This document shows, in pieces, positions 17,729 through 26,414 of a stretch of DNA of 64,000 nucleotides. The position numbers and the translations under genes are program-made. Under the pieces are notes generated by a model, which was given only the letters and a program-made list of their open reading frames with translations, was not told the origin of the DNA and ran no database searches. The first letter of the stretch is position 1; the number at the start of each line of letters is the position of its first letter. The stretch comes from REEB52 sp964626905 (GTDB lineage Bacteria > Chlamydiota > Chlamydiia > Chlamydiales > SM23-39), in contig CAZVHA010000001.1 of NCBI GenBank assembly GCA_964626905.1, forward strand, positions 310,001 to 374,000, written 5' to 3'.

Positions 17729-18696
17729 GGATTGAAACCACCTGCGATGAGACAGGAGCCGCGATCGTAAAAGGGGGGCAAACCATCCTCTCCAACGTTT
17801 TAGCCTCTTCTGTCGATCTCCATGAAAAGTATGGAGGCGTCTTCCCCGAACTCGCCTGCCGCCGCCACATCGACGTCATCATCCCCGTCATCGACGAGGC
17901 TATGTCAAAAGCGGGTGTTTTGCCCGAACAGATCGATCTCATCGCCGTCGCATCGGGGCCAGGGCTGATCGGCGCCCTCCTCATCGGCATGAACGGGGCA
18001 AAAGGACTGTCGATCGCCTGGAATAAACCGCTCGTGGGCATCAATCACGTCGAAGCCCACCTCTACGCCAGTATGATGGGACTCGAGACAATCCCCCTCC
18101 CCGCCCTCGGCATCGTCTTGTCAGGAGGACATACCCTCCTTTTCAAAATTGTAGAATTGGGGGTCTACGAACAGATCAGCACAACCGTCGACGACGCCAT
18201 TGGCGAGGCTTTTGATAAAGTGGGCAACCTCTTGGGCCTCTCCTATCCAGGGGGACCGAAGGTGGAAAAATTGGCAAAACTGGGCAACCCCAAAATGCAC
18301 CCCTTTCGCGCGGGATACGTCAAACGCTCTCCCCTCGATTTCTCCTTCAGCGGCCTAAAAACAGCGGTCCTTTACGCGCTCAAAAATGGAGAAGTTAAAA
18401 AAGAGGACATTGCCGCCTCGTTCCAAGAGTGCGCTTTGAGAGACGTCGCAAATAAAGCCCTCATTGCGAGCCACCTATTTGATTGCAAAGCCATTTTCCT
18501 CGGCGGAGGCGTCACGGCAAACGGGCGGCTCAAAGAGATCATGAAAGAGACCTTTTCCGACATTCCCCTCTTCTGGCCCCTTGCAACCCTCTCCCTGGAC
18601 AATGCCGCCATGATCGCAGGACTCGGCGCTCACAAATACCGCCCACCGGGCGATCCCCTCAACGCGAATGTCAAAACAAGAATGCCCCTTGTATAA
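17716..18696 (+). CDS. tsaD: tRNA N6-adenosine threonylcarbamoyltransferase
   Basis: Catalyses transfer of the threonylcarbamoyl group in t6A37 tRNA modification, with TsaB/E. The 326-aa product from ATG 17716 starts MLVLGIETTCDETGAAIVKG, has the metal-binding HVEAHLYAS (about 115-123), VLSGGHTLLF and FSGLKTAVLY, and the late VTANGRLKEI region. The open frame extends upstream but all homologues begin at this methionine. It overlaps the small hydrophobic gene by 13 bp and is followed by rpmG, as in Chlamydia. Confidence 0.96.
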   Translation: MLVLGIETTCDETGAAIVKGGQTILSNVLASSVDLHEKYGGVFPELACRRHIDVIIPVIDEAMSKAGVLPEQIDLIAVASGPGLIGALLIGMNGAKGLSIAWNKPLVGINHVEAHLYASMMGLETIPLPALGIVLSGGHTLLFKIVELGVYEQISTTVDDAIGEAFDKVGNLLGLSYPGGPKVEKLAKLGNPKMHPFRAGYVKRSPLDFSFSGLKTAVLYALKNGEVKKEDIAASFQECALRDVANKALIASHLFDCKAIFLGGGVTANGRLKEIMKETFSDIPLFWPLATLSLDNAAMIAGLGAHKYRPPGDPLNANVKTRMPLV

Positions 18697-18741
18697 AATT
18701 CCTTTTTTTAGGTAGAATCTGGAGCCTAAAAGAGGTTTGAA

Positions 18742-18900
18742 ATGGCAAAAGGCGCCCGAGAAAGTATCAAGTTGAAAAGCACCGAGTCTGAAGAGTGCTA
18801 CTGGACTGTCAAAAATAAGCGAAATACCACAGAGCGGATCGAACTCAAAAAATACGATGCGACTTTGCGCAAACATGTGATCTTCAAAGAAGCAAAATAA
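18742..18900 (+). CDS. rpmG: 50S ribosomal protein L33
   Basis: 52-aa ribosomal protein encoded from ATG 18742 behind an AGAGG ribosome site. The sequence starts MAKGARESIKLKSTES, has CYWTVKNKRNTTERIELKKYD with the family pattern YxTxKNKRN, and ends KHVIFKEAK. It has only one cysteine, so it is the zinc-free type. The stop precedes the next gene by one base. Between tsaD and the LolC/E-like gene, as in Chlamydia. Confidence 0.95.
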   Translation: MAKGARESIKLKSTESEECYWTVKNKRNTTERIELKKYDATLRKHVIFKEAK

Positions 18901-18901
18901 T

Positions 18902-20314
18902 TTGTTTGAATTATCTGTCGCTTTAAAATATTTAGTGCCGAGAAAAAAGTCTCTTTCTACGGCACTCATTTCCTTGATGTCTGTCTTCGTTATCTCCCTG
19001 GTTGTCTGGCTCGTCATCGTCTTCTTGTCGGTCACCACTGGGATTGAAAAAAACTGGCTTCGCAAGCTGACAGCGCTCCACGCCCCGATCCGCCTCTCTC
19101 CCACAAACGCCTACTACAAATCCTACTACTATCAGATCGATGCCATCTCTATGGCATCCGGATATACGATGAAGACCATTGGAGAAAAAGCCCTAAGCTC
19201 CAAAAGCGATCCCTACTCCCCTGACGTCGACGCTGAAATCCCCCCTTTTTGGCCCAAAGCCGATGGGATAGATCCAGTCAAAGAGGTGTTTCGCGAGCTA
19301 GAAGAGCTCGGTCTTCCTTTTCAAGACTACGAGATCGGAGGAGCCCTCCTCAAATTGAACCGCCATTCGGGCGCCGTGATCTCCCAAATGTCCTATCTTC
19401 TCTCCTACCCCGATAAAAACCCCCATTTCCACACGTTGATTTTAGAATCGGAACTGCCAAATGGGCCCGAGTTTCCCATCTGGCTTCCCAAAAATTTTAA
19501 GGAAAGTGGCATTCAACTCGGCGATACCGGCTCGCTCAACTATGTGAGCCCCGCCTCTCTCTCCTCACAAGAGCAAAAAATCCCCATTCGGGTGAGCGGA
19601 TTTTACGATCCAGGACTCGTCTCTCTTGGCAACAAGTGTGTCATCGTCCCGGCGCAAGTAACCCGAATGATCCACTCGGCCACACAAACCCTTTCCCCCG
19701 ACGGAACCCCGACCAATGGGATCTTTGTCTGGAGCGCCGATTTAAAAGAGGCAGGCCCACTCAAAGTGAAAATCGAAAAGAGATTGCTCGATGCTGGGAT
19801 TGCAAAATATTGGAAAGTCGACACCTACCGCGACTTTGAATTTTCAAAAGATCTGATGCAGCAATTTCAAAGCGATCTCACCCTCTTCCTCCTCATCGCC
19901 GCAATCATTTTGATCGTCGCATGCTGCAACATTATCTCTCTTCTCGTGCTCCTTGTGAACGACAAGAAAAAAGAGATCGCCATCTTAGAGGCGATGGGCG
20001 CTTCCCGTTTGAGCATCGGCGCTATTTTCGCCATTTGCGGCAGCGTTTTGGGCACTTTTAGCTGCATGTGCGGCACCGTTTTCGCCATTTTCACGCTGAA
20101 AAATTTGGGCTCGCTCGTCTCGTTTTTAAGTGCACTTCAAGGCCACGCAGCCTTTAACCCCGCTTTTTTTGGCGCTACGCTCCCCAATGAGCTCAGCTTC
20201 GAGGCCCTTTTATTTGTCGCCATCGCAACCCCGCTCCTCTCCTTGGCAGCAGGCCTCATTCCGGCAATCAAAGCGAGCCGCATTCAACCCTCGTCTGTGT
20301 TGAGGGCAGAATGA
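18902..20314 (+). CDS. LolC/LolE-type ABC transporter permease
   Basis: 470-aa inner-membrane protein with the MacB/LolC layout: one N-terminal helix (about 20-45), a large periplasmic domain (about 45-320) and three C-terminal helices including IILIVACCNIISLLVLLVND followed by KKKEIAILEAMGAS, the conserved coupling region. The start is taken as TTG at 18902, one base after the rpmG stop, because the N-terminal ELSVALKYLVPRKKSLSTAL matches the family and is lost with later ATGs. It overlaps the ATPase gene by 4 bp. The pair likely extracts lipoproteins from the inner membrane. Confidence 0.88.
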   Translation: MFELSVALKYLVPRKKSLSTALISLMSVFVISLVVWLVIVFLSVTTGIEKNWLRKLTALHAPIRLSPTNAYYKSYYYQIDAISMASGYTMKTIGEKALSSKSDPYSPDVDAEIPPFWPKADGIDPVKEVFRELEELGLPFQDYEIGGALLKLNRHSGAVISQMSYLLSYPDKNPHFHTLILESELPNGPEFPIWLPKNFKESGIQLGDTGSLNYVSPASLSSQEQKIPIRVSGFYDPGLVSLGNKCVIVPAQVTRMIHSATQTLSPDGTPTNGIFVWSADLKEAGPLKVKIEKRLLDAGIAKYWKVDTYRDFEFSKDLMQQFQSDLTLFLLIAAIILIVACCNIISLLVLLVNDKKKEIAILEAMGASRLSIGAIFAICGSVLGTFSCMCGTVFAIFTLKNLGSLVSFLSALQGHAAFNPAFFGATLPNELSFEALLFVAIATPLLSLAAGLIPAIKASRIQPSSVLRAE

Positions 20315-20949
20315 TTCTGAAAGCCAAAAACATCTTCAAAAAGTATGAGAAGACAGCCGTCCTTTCGGGAGTCTCTCTCGATGTAGAAATGGGCGAATCG
20401 ATCGCCATTTGTGGAAGATCAGGAGAGGGAAAAACGACCCTTTTACATATTTTAGCAGCTCTCAGCACCCCCGATTCAGGGGAAATCGAAATTGGCGGCG
20501 TTATTCTGAACCGTTCCAATGCTGCTCGCATTCGGGGAAGTGAGATCGGCATCATCTTCCAATCATACAACCTCTTGGAAGATTTTAGCGCCCTTGAAAA
20601 TGTCCTCATGCCAGCGCGCATTGCGAGAAAACCGGCCCATCGATCGATGGGACTAGAACTTCTTTCGATGGTCCACCTCGAACACAAAGCCGATCTCCTT
20701 GCAAAATTTCTCTCTGGCGGCGAAAGACAGCGTGTGGCCATCGCGCGCGCCCTTTGCAATAACCCCAAAATCATTTTTGCCGATGAGCCGACAGGAAATC
20801 TCGATCGGGAAAATGGACGCAAAATCGCGCAGATGCTCATCCATCTGAAACGCACTTTCATTCTCGTCACCCACGATCCTGAGTTGGCCTCTCTTTGCCA
20901 AACGGAATACCTTTTGAAAGAGGGCGCGCTCATTAAAATGATTGGCTAG
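20311..20949 (+). CDS. lolD: LolD-type ABC transporter ATP-binding protein
   Basis: 212-aa ATPase of the LolD/MacB subgroup. Walker A GRSGEGKTT at 35-43, Q-loop FQSYNLLEDFSALENVLMP, signature LSGGERQRVAIARAL at 134-148, Walker B IIFADEPTGNLD. Start overlaps the permease stop (ATGA). Powers lipoprotein release from the inner membrane together with the preceding gene product. A single permease gene implies a homodimeric (LolF-like) arrangement rather than LolC plus LolE, if no second copy exists elsewhere. Confidence 0.92.
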   Translation: MILKAKNIFKKYEKTAVLSGVSLDVEMGESIAICGRSGEGKTTLLHILAALSTPDSGEIEIGGVILNRSNAARIRGSEIGIIFQSYNLLEDFSALENVLMPARIARKPAHRSMGLELLSMVHLEHKADLLAKFLSGGERQRVAIARALCNNPKIIFADEPTGNLDRENGRKIAQMLIHLKRTFILVTHDPELASLCQTEYLLKEGALIKMIG

Positions 20950-20998
20950 AAATAGATTTTTCTGCTACCAATGATCTCTTTTAGATGGGGAGATTTCA

Positions 20999-22342
20999 AT
21001 GCAAATTCTAATAGTGGGAACGGGATATGTCGGACTCGTCACTGGCGCGTGCTTTGCAGAAATGGGATACACAGTCACTTGTCTCGACATCGATCGAGAA
21101 AAAATTCAGGCCCTCGAAAAGGGGATCATCCCTATCTATGAACCAGGCCTTGAAGAGATCGTCACCCGCAATGTAAAACAAAAAAGGCTCCTTTTCACGA
21201 CCGACTACCAAACAGCTGTATCGAAAGCGACCATTTGCTTCATCGCCGTCCCCACCCCCTCAAGACCTGGCGGCTCTTGCGACACGAGTTTCGTCGAATC
21301 GGCAGCAAAAGAGATTGCAAAACATATGAAGGGGTACACGATCATCGTCAACAAATCGACCGTCCCTGTCGGCACTGCCCACCGCGTCGCGGCCGTCATT
21401 CGCGAAGTCAATCCCAATCTTCAATTTGATGTCGTTTCAAACCCCGAATTTTTAAAAGAGGGGGCAGCCGTTCAAGATTGTCTGAAGCCCGATCGGATCG
21501 TCATTGGCTCAGATAGTCCAAAACCTGCCGAAATTTTAAAGGAGATCTACTCCCCTTTCACTTTCAACCATGAAAGGATCATCCTGATGGATACGCTCTC
21601 CGCAGAGATGACGAAATATGCGGCCAATGCGATGCTCGCCACCCGCATCTCATTCATGAACGAAATTGCAGACATCTGCAAAAAAGTGGGCGCCAATGTG
21701 AACGAAGTGCGCAAAGGAATCGGATCGGATAGCAGAATCGGCTACAGTTTTCTCTACCCCGGTGTCGGATATGGCGGCTCTTGCTTTCCAAAAGACATCC
21801 GCGCTTTAATCGCTATCGCCATAGCCGTGGGAGCTGACCCCCAGTTGTTAGAGGCCGCTGACGCCGTCAACCAAAAACAAAAAAAGACCCTCAACCGGAT
21901 GATGAAAAGCTATTTTGCAAAAAAAGGAGGCCTCGCTGGCAAAACCATCGCCATTTGGGGTCTCGCATTTAAACCCGATACCGACGACATGCGAGAAGCC
22001 CCCTCGCTCACCTTCATCGAAGAGCTCGTCAAAGAGGGAGCCACTTTGCGGGTCTTTGACCCAATCGCCATGCCAAATGCGCGTAAGATTTTAGGGGCCA
22101 CTCCCAACATCGCATGGTGCACAGACGAATTCGACGCCGCAAAAGATGCCGACGCAATCGCCCTCCTCACCGAATGGAAACAGTTCCGCCTCGTCGATTT
22201 CAACCCCGTTCGCCAAAAAATGAGGGGGTTTGCCTTTTTCGATGGGCGCAACCAATACAAACCCCTCGACATGAAAAATAAAGGATTTGATTACCTCTCC
22301 ATCGGGGTTCCCGATATGATCCAAGAAACCTTATTGCATTAA
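20999..22342 (+). CDS. ugd: UDP-glucose 6-dehydrogenase
   Basis: Oxidises UDP-glucose to UDP-glucuronate with two NAD+. The 447-aa protein starts MQILIVGTGYVGLVTGACFA (Rossmann fold), has NPEFLKEGAAVQD, and the catalytic cysteine in GVGYGGSCFPKDIRAL (about 256-271), then WGLAFKPDTDDMREAPS. All key residues are present. No UDP-glucuronate-using gene is adjacent. The last three codons and the TAA form part of the left arm of the inverted repeat at 22330-22520. Confidence 0.96.
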   Translation: MQILIVGTGYVGLVTGACFAEMGYTVTCLDIDREKIQALEKGIIPIYEPGLEEIVTRNVKQKRLLFTTDYQTAVSKATICFIAVPTPSRPGGSCDTSFVESAAKEIAKHMKGYTIIVNKSTVPVGTAHRVAAVIREVNPNLQFDVVSNPEFLKEGAAVQDCLKPDRIVIGSDSPKPAEILKEIYSPFTFNHERIILMDTLSAEMTKYAANAMLATRISFMNEIADICKKVGANVNEVRKGIGSDSRIGYSFLYPGVGYGGSCFPKDIRALIAIAIAVGADPQLLEAADAVNQKQKKTLNRMMKSYFAKKGGLAGKTIAIWGLAFKPDTDDMREAPSLTFIEELVKEGATLRVFDPIAMPNARKILGATPNIAWCTDEFDAAKDADAIALLTEWKQFRLVDFNPVRQKMRGFAFFDGRNQYKPLDMKNKGFDYLSIGVPDMIQETLLH

Positions 22343-22520
22343 AGGCAGTAAAATAACCACCGAGGACACCGAAACCACCGAGGAGGGCAGGGGTCCAGTT
22401 CATTAGCATAGATAACCTTCAGTTCACCGACATGAATAAGTTAGACAACGTTGGGGCAAACCTTCCCCTCGGTGTTTTCGGTGTCCTCGGTGGTTATTTT
22501 ACTGCCTTTAATGCAATAAG
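22330..22520. repeat. Long inverted repeat at the 3' end of ugd
   Basis: The left arm at 22330-22387 and right arm at 22465-22520 are reverse complements with about 45 consecutive matching bases from the outer edge (CTTATTGCATTAAAGGCAGT and onward through ACCACCGAGGACACCG). The left arm contains the last codons and stop of ugd, so the right arm is an inverted copy of a gene end. The loop includes a sequence (about 22388-22432) that is recognisably related to the inner repeat of the 56773-57157 element. No open reading frame inside. Confidence 0.92.
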
Positions 22521-22576
22521 GCTGATCCAAGATCGAAAAAGTTGACAATTGATTTCCGCTGATTTAGCATGTCCGC

Positions 22577-22708
22577 ATGGTCTTTTTTAAAAGAAGAAAT
22601 CCAGAGCCCGCAAAACCTCAAAAAAAAGTTGAAAAAAGGGCCCCAGAACGGGTGTTGACCGCAGAGGGGTGGCGCAGGCTCAAACAGGCTCAGCAGGCAA
22701 AGCGGTAG
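22577..22708 (+). CDS. Small basic protein, hypothetical
   Basis: A 43-codon frame from ATG 22577 gives a Lys/Arg-rich protein starting MVFFKRRNPEPAKPQKKVEK and ending in RRLKQAQQAKR. It is not hydrophobic and has no recognised family. Its last 29 bp overlap the convergent parA end. An A/G-rich ribosome site is not clear, so this is a tentative call based on position in an otherwise empty gap and coherent basic composition. Confidence 0.35.
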   Translation: MVFFKRRNPEPAKPQKKVEKRAPERVLTAEGWRRLKQAQQAKR

Positions 22709-23459
22709 CAGATCCCGTCAATTCTTGAGCAAGACTTCGATAGTCTGCAGCTCCTTTGCAATGAGTGTCATAGGTAGTGATCGGCTTCAAGTGGAGCGGC
22801 GCTTCGGCAAGCCTGATATTTTCCCGAATGACCGACTTATATACCTTTCCCTCAAAGCGGGCTTTGAGCTGAGCCACCACTTCCTGAGAGTGCTTGGTTC
22901 TAAAATCGACCCTACAAGGGAGGATCCCTGCGATCTCCAATTTGGGGTTGAGCCTCTGTTTGACCAGATTGATCGTCTTGAGAAGCTGCACTAACCCATG
23001 GAGCGCCATCACGTGGGCCTCGACCGGAACGAGCACCTCTTCCGCCATGGTGAGGGCGTTCAGGGAGAGGATCCCCAAAGTGGGAGGGCAATCGATTAAA
23101 ATATAGTCCCAGGGCTGGTTATCGAGCCTATCAAGTTTATTTTTGAGAATGCTCTCCGAGGCGACCTCGCCCGCAAGCGCCTTTTCGACCCCCGAAAGGA
23201 GGACGGAAGAAGGGACGATATGGAGCCCTTCAACATCTGTTTTTTCAACAGCCGTCTCAAATGGGTCATCCTCTGTAAGGACATTGTAGAGGGCTTTTCC
23301 CCTCTCCTTAAAGCCATACCAAAGCGAGGCTGAAGCCTGAGGATCGAGGTCGACCAATAGGACTTTTTTCCCCGATTCGGCAAGAGCTGCCGCTAGGTTG
23401 ACGGCTGTTGTCGTCTTCCCCGAGCCCCCTTTCTGATTGACGATAGCAATTTTTCTCAT
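22680..23459 (-). CDS. parA: ParA/Soj-type chromosome partitioning ATPase
   Basis: 259-aa P-loop ATPase of the ParA/MinD class. The deviant Walker A is NQKGGSGKTTTAVNLAAAL (about 8-26), with the LVDLDPQASAS motif (about 36-46) and the YILIDCPPTLG Walker B region (about 119-129). The short N-terminus without a DNA-binding domain fits chromosomal Soj. No parB lies next to it, so partner identity is open. Divergent from fabI. Confidence 0.9.
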   Translation of the reverse strand: MRKIAIVNQKGGSGKTTTAVNLAAALAESGKKVLLVDLDPQASASLWYGFKERGKALYNVLTEDDPFETAVEKTDVEGLHIVPSSVLLSGVEKALAGEVASESILKNKLDRLDNQPWDYILIDCPPTLGILSLNALTMAEEVLVPVEAHVMALHGLVQLLKTINLVKQRLNPKLEIAGILPCRVDFRTKHSQEVVAQLKARFEGKVYKSVIRENIRLAEAPLHLKPITTYDTHCKGAADYRSLAQELTGSATALPAEPV

Positions 23460-23532
23460 GAATACCTCAATCTGTTATTCCACATATAAAATGTTTTCCT
23501 TGACAGTGCAAGAAAAAATTGAAATTCAACTT

Positions 23533-23561
23533 TTGCCCTTTTCTCGAAAATATGCTATTCT
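23533..23561 (+). promoter_or_regulatory. Candidate promoter of fabI
   Basis: TTGCCC at 23533-23538, a 17-bp spacer and TATTCT at 23556-23561 precede the fabI ATG by about 27 bp; a GGGGGAGAAG ribosome site lies next to the start. A TTGACA at 23500 has no good partner at the right distance. Confidence 0.55.
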
Positions 23562-23588
23562 GCAGGTCGAAAAAATGGGGGAGAAGAT

Positions 23589-24524
23589 ATGCTTCAAATC
23601 GATCTGAGAGGAAAAAAAGCCTTTATCGCGGGCATCGGAGATGATCAGGGATTTGGCTGGGCCATTGCAAAGGCTTTGGCAGAAGCCGGCGCCGAAATCA
23701 TCATCGGCACATGGGCCCCCATCGTCAAAATCTTCAAAACCTCTTGGGCCAACGGAAAATTTGATGAGTCGCGTAAATTAAAAAATGGGACCCTTTTAGA
23801 GTATGCAAAGATCTATCCAATCGATGCGATCTTCGACAGAGCTGAAGAAGTCCCTCAAGAAGTGCGAGAAAATAAACGCTATGCAGAACTTTCTGGCTAC
23901 ACCATTTCAGAAGTGGCAGCGCAAATGGAGGCCGACTTTGGCAAAATCGATATCCTCGTCCACAGTTTGGCCAATGCCCCCGAAGTGACCAAAAACCTCC
24001 TCGACACCTCCCGCAAAGGCTATCTCGCCGCAATGAGCTCCTCAGCCTATTCCTTCATCAGCCTTCTTTCCCATTTCGGGCCGATGCTCTCCTCCGGCGG
24101 ATCTGCCCTTTCCCTCACTTATATCGCATCCGAAAGGGTCGTTCCCGGCTACGGCGGCGGGATGAGTTCCGCTAAAGCTGCCCTCGAAAGCGACACGAGA
24201 ACCCTTGCTTGGGAAGCAGGGCGCAAGTGGAATTTGAGAGTCAATGCGATCTCGGCGGGCGCGCTAAGGAGCCGCGCTGCAAGAGCGATCGGCATGATCG
24301 ATGATATGATCGCCTATTCGAAAGCGAACGCCCCTTTGACAAAAGACTTAGAAGCGGAAGAAGTCGCCACAGCCGCCGCATTCCTCCTCTCCCCCTTAGC
24401 GTCGGCGATTACGGGAACTGTCCTCTACGTCGATAACGGCATGCACGCAATGGGCCTCGCTGTAGATAGCGCAGCTTTGCAAAACAATGAAAAATATGCC
24501 GGGCCATCCGTAGTTACGGGCTAA
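23589..24524 (+). CDS. fabI: Enoyl-[acyl-carrier-protein] reductase (NADH), plant-type
   Basis: Last step of fatty acid elongation. The 311-aa protein is a short-chain dehydrogenase variant: N-terminal AFIAGIGDDQGFGWAIAKAL for NADH binding, LVHSLANAPE, LTYIASERVVPGYGGGMSSA with the catalytic tyrosine followed by the lysine in AKAALESDTR. The YGGGMSSAK spacing and an insertion near 45-90 match plastid and chlamydial enzymes rather than E. coli FabI. Convergent with a HAD hydrolase, as in Chlamydia. Confidence 0.96.
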   Translation: MLQIDLRGKKAFIAGIGDDQGFGWAIAKALAEAGAEIIIGTWAPIVKIFKTSWANGKFDESRKLKNGTLLEYAKIYPIDAIFDRAEEVPQEVRENKRYAELSGYTISEVAAQMEADFGKIDILVHSLANAPEVTKNLLDTSRKGYLAAMSSSAYSFISLLSHFGPMLSSGGSALSLTYIASERVVPGYGGGMSSAKAALESDTRTLAWEAGRKWNLRVNAISAGALRSRAARAIGMIDDMIAYSKANAPLTKDLEAEEVATAAAFLLSPLASAITGTVLYVDNGMHAMGLAVDSAALQNNEKYAGPSVVTG

Positions 24525-24548
24525 AGGAGTCCGAGAGATTGGCCTCCT

Positions 24549-25397
24549 CTACTCACTGATGACCCCTAAGGCCAACTTCAGTGCAGAAATAATCCCCAAT
24601 TGACTTGTCGGTGGAGCAATAAAGTGGGCCACCTCTTGAAGCCGAGGCGGCGCGTGGGCCATCGCAATTTTTATGTCCGCCACCTCTAAAAGACTCACAT
24701 CGTTTTCATCGTCCCCCGCCGCAATCACGTGAGAGCCGCGCCCTAAAAGATCTATGACTTTTGTCAGCGATTTCCCCTTTGATGTGTGGATATCGGTGAC
24801 GAGAAGAATGAATGTCCCTTCGACAAAAGGATCCCGGATTTTGGCAACCTCAAATTTTTGCGAATGCTTTAACCTTTGTTCCACTCTCTCCATCTCCCCT
24901 TTCGCCCCAAAACACTTAATTAAGGGGAAAGAATCCAAGGGAAGAGAAGAAAAATCATCCACCTCTTTCCACTTTTCATGCTGTCTTTTTTGAAGATCCA
25001 TGATGTATTGGACCTCCTCATCGGTAAAACGGCGTTTGCGCCAAAAGCAAAAATCGCCCTGATCGTATCCCGCATAAATCAAAAAGTCGCTCCTCATTCC
25101 CCGATACGCCTCTTCCATCACCTGAAGAGAGGTGGCCGGAATGTAGGCCTTAAAGAGGAGTTTTTTTTGCGGCATCTCAAGAGCCACTGAACCATTTTGA
25201 CCCAAAAATAAATAGGGAAAATCAAACTCCGAAAGCGCCATCTGCGCAAAAGCAAAGGGCCTTCCCGTCGCCAGCGCAATGTTCCACCCTTCCGATGAGA
25301 GCTTTTTCAGATAACTTTTCACCTCTTTTGGAACACTGTACTTGTCCAAAGTAATCGTTCCATCAATGTCCAGTGCGATCCATCCAATCTTTTTCAT
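24549..25397 (-). CDS. HAD-superfamily (Cof-type) phosphatase
   Basis: 282-aa protein with the four HAD motifs: LDIDGTITLDK (catalytic aspartates near residues 9-11), ALATGRPFAFA, a lysine in TSKGKSLTKVIDLL, and AAGDDENDVSLLEVAD. The alpha/beta cap between motifs II and III is of the Cof/YidA type acting on sugar phosphates or nucleotides; the substrate is unknown. It ends 25 bp from the convergent fabI stop. Confidence 0.9.
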   Translation of the reverse strand: MKKIGWIALDIDGTITLDKYSVPKEVKSYLKKLSSEGWNIALATGRPFAFAQMALSEFDFPYLFLGQNGSVALEMPQKKLLFKAYIPATSLQVMEEAYRGMRSDFLIYAGYDQGDFCFWRKRRFTDEEVQYIMDLQKRQHEKWKEVDDFSSLPLDSFPLIKCFGAKGEMERVEQRLKHSQKFEVAKIRDPFVEGTFILLVTDIHTSKGKSLTKVIDLLGRGSHVIAAGDDENDVSLLEVADIKIAMAHAPPRLQEVAHFIAPPTSQLGIISALKLALGVISE

Positions 25398-25482
25398 GAG
25401 CGTTAGAATACACTATGTCAAAGACTTGAGGAAGATAAATTTTCCCCACACGCAAAATAAAGAAATGATTAAAAAATTTTTC

Positions 25483-25512
25483 TTGTCCAAATTTCCTGAG
25501 GTGGAGTATAAA
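25483..25512 (+). promoter_or_regulatory. Candidate promoter of small membrane protein gene
   Basis: TTGTCC at 25483-25488, an 18-bp spacer and TATAAA at 25507-25512. The transcript would carry a leader of about 80 nt before ATG 25602, which has an AAGAGG ribosome site. Confidence 0.5.
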
Positions 25513-25601
25513 TGTTTATCGATTTTGAAGCTTTTATTAACCCACCCTTAAGGCCGGATCAAGCCAGAGGGTGAAACAAACAAACCTAAAAGAGGTATAC
25601 A

Positions 25602-25955
25602 ATGTCAGCAGCAACAGGCGCAGTAGACGCAACAAAAGTAAAAACAGCAGAAGAAACAAAGGCACCAGAAGCTCCAGGGTTCTTTACTATTGACGGCTTT
25701 AACACAAAGCTCGTTCAAGTAGTAACAAAGAATGTCTGCTGTGGAAAAGAATATCTGAAGTTGGATGCGAAGCAGAATTTCTTCATGAAAGCTCTGCGAA
25801 TAACTGCAGTTGCCCTTTTGGCAATTCCAGCGTATCTTATTGCTACAGTAAAATGGGTATTCCGCACACTCTCCTGCGGCATGTGCAGCAGTGAAAAACC
25901 TAAAGACGGTGAAGAGAAGAAAGAGGTCCCTAAGACTGACGCAGAAAAGGTATAA
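25602..25955 (+). CDS. Small membrane protein, hypothetical
   Basis: 117-aa protein of unknown family. Polar Ala/Lys/Glu-rich N-terminus, one hydrophobic segment at about 66-87 (ALRITAVALLAIPAYLIATV), a Cys-containing patch (RTLSCGMCSSEKP) and a charged Lys/Glu tail. The overall plan, with a charged tail after a hydrophobic core, recalls the Inc-like proteins at 15.8-17.7 kb. It has its own promoter and a strong terminator, so it is a stand-alone transcription unit and possibly highly expressed. Confidence 0.65.
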   Translation: MSAATGAVDATKVKTAEETKAPEAPGFFTIDGFNTKLVQVVTKNVCCGKEYLKLDAKQNFFMKALRITAVALLAIPAYLIATVKWVFRTLSCGMCSSEKPKDGEEKKEVPKTDAEKV

Positions 25956-25984
25956 TCCTTGAAGAGATCCTTATGGATCTAATT

Positions 25985-26017
25985 GCCCGCAAGTTTATTT
26001 GCTTGCGGGCTTTTTTT
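25985..26017 (+). terminator. Rho-independent terminator
   Basis: Stem GCCCGCAAG / CTTGCGGGC with an 8-nt loop followed by seven Ts, about 30 bp after the stop of the small membrane protein. Confidence 0.93.
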
Positions 26018-26054
26018 CTTTGCGAAGAATTTGCCTTTCTTTCATAGTAGTGCC

Positions 26055-26414
26055 ATGTCTATTTATGTTCCCGATGAGCAGGGTGAACTGACCCAGTTCG
26101 AGTCCATTGGCACCCAGGCCGTAGATCAGCTCTCTGCATTACCTGTCAGTGATTTGGGAGGAGCATTTACAAAAATGCTCGTCACGCTCGTTGCCCTCGT
26201 CGCTTTGCTGTTCATCTCTTATTGGCTTTTAAGGCGTCTGATCCAAAATCGGCTCCAAAAGGGAGTGGGCAACGGATCGATTCAGATTTTAGAAAAGAGG
26301 ATGATCAGCCCCAAAACAATGCTCTATCTCGTGGAGGTCGATCAGAAAAAAATTCTCCTCGCAGAATCGCAATTGGAGATTAAGAAGCTGTCTGAAACTG
26401 CTCCACCTGAATGA
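26055..26414 (+). CDS. FliO-like small membrane protein
   Basis: 119-aa protein with one membrane helix (about 38-58, MLVTLVALVALLFISYWLLR) and a short cytoplasmic domain containing IQILEKRMISPKTMLYLVEV, then KKILLAESQLEIKKL. This pattern of helix plus ILE-R-xS-K-xLYLVEV is that of FliO, a flagellar/type III export accessory protein. I chose ATG 26055 because an upstream start would run through the terminator. The assignment rests on the pattern alone. Its 3' end overlaps the convergent gene by 35 bp. Confidence 0.55.
   Translation: MSIYVPDEQGELTQFESIGTQAVDQLSALPVSDLGGAFTKMLVTLVALVALLFISYWLLRRLIQNRLQKGVGNGSIQILEKRMISPKTMLYLVEVDQKKILLAESQLEIKKLSETAPPE

Noticed and set aside
22388..22465. Loop of the ugd foldback as a small RNA gene
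   Set aside because: No promoter or terminator can be seen; similarity to the 56773 element explains the sequence better as a repeat.
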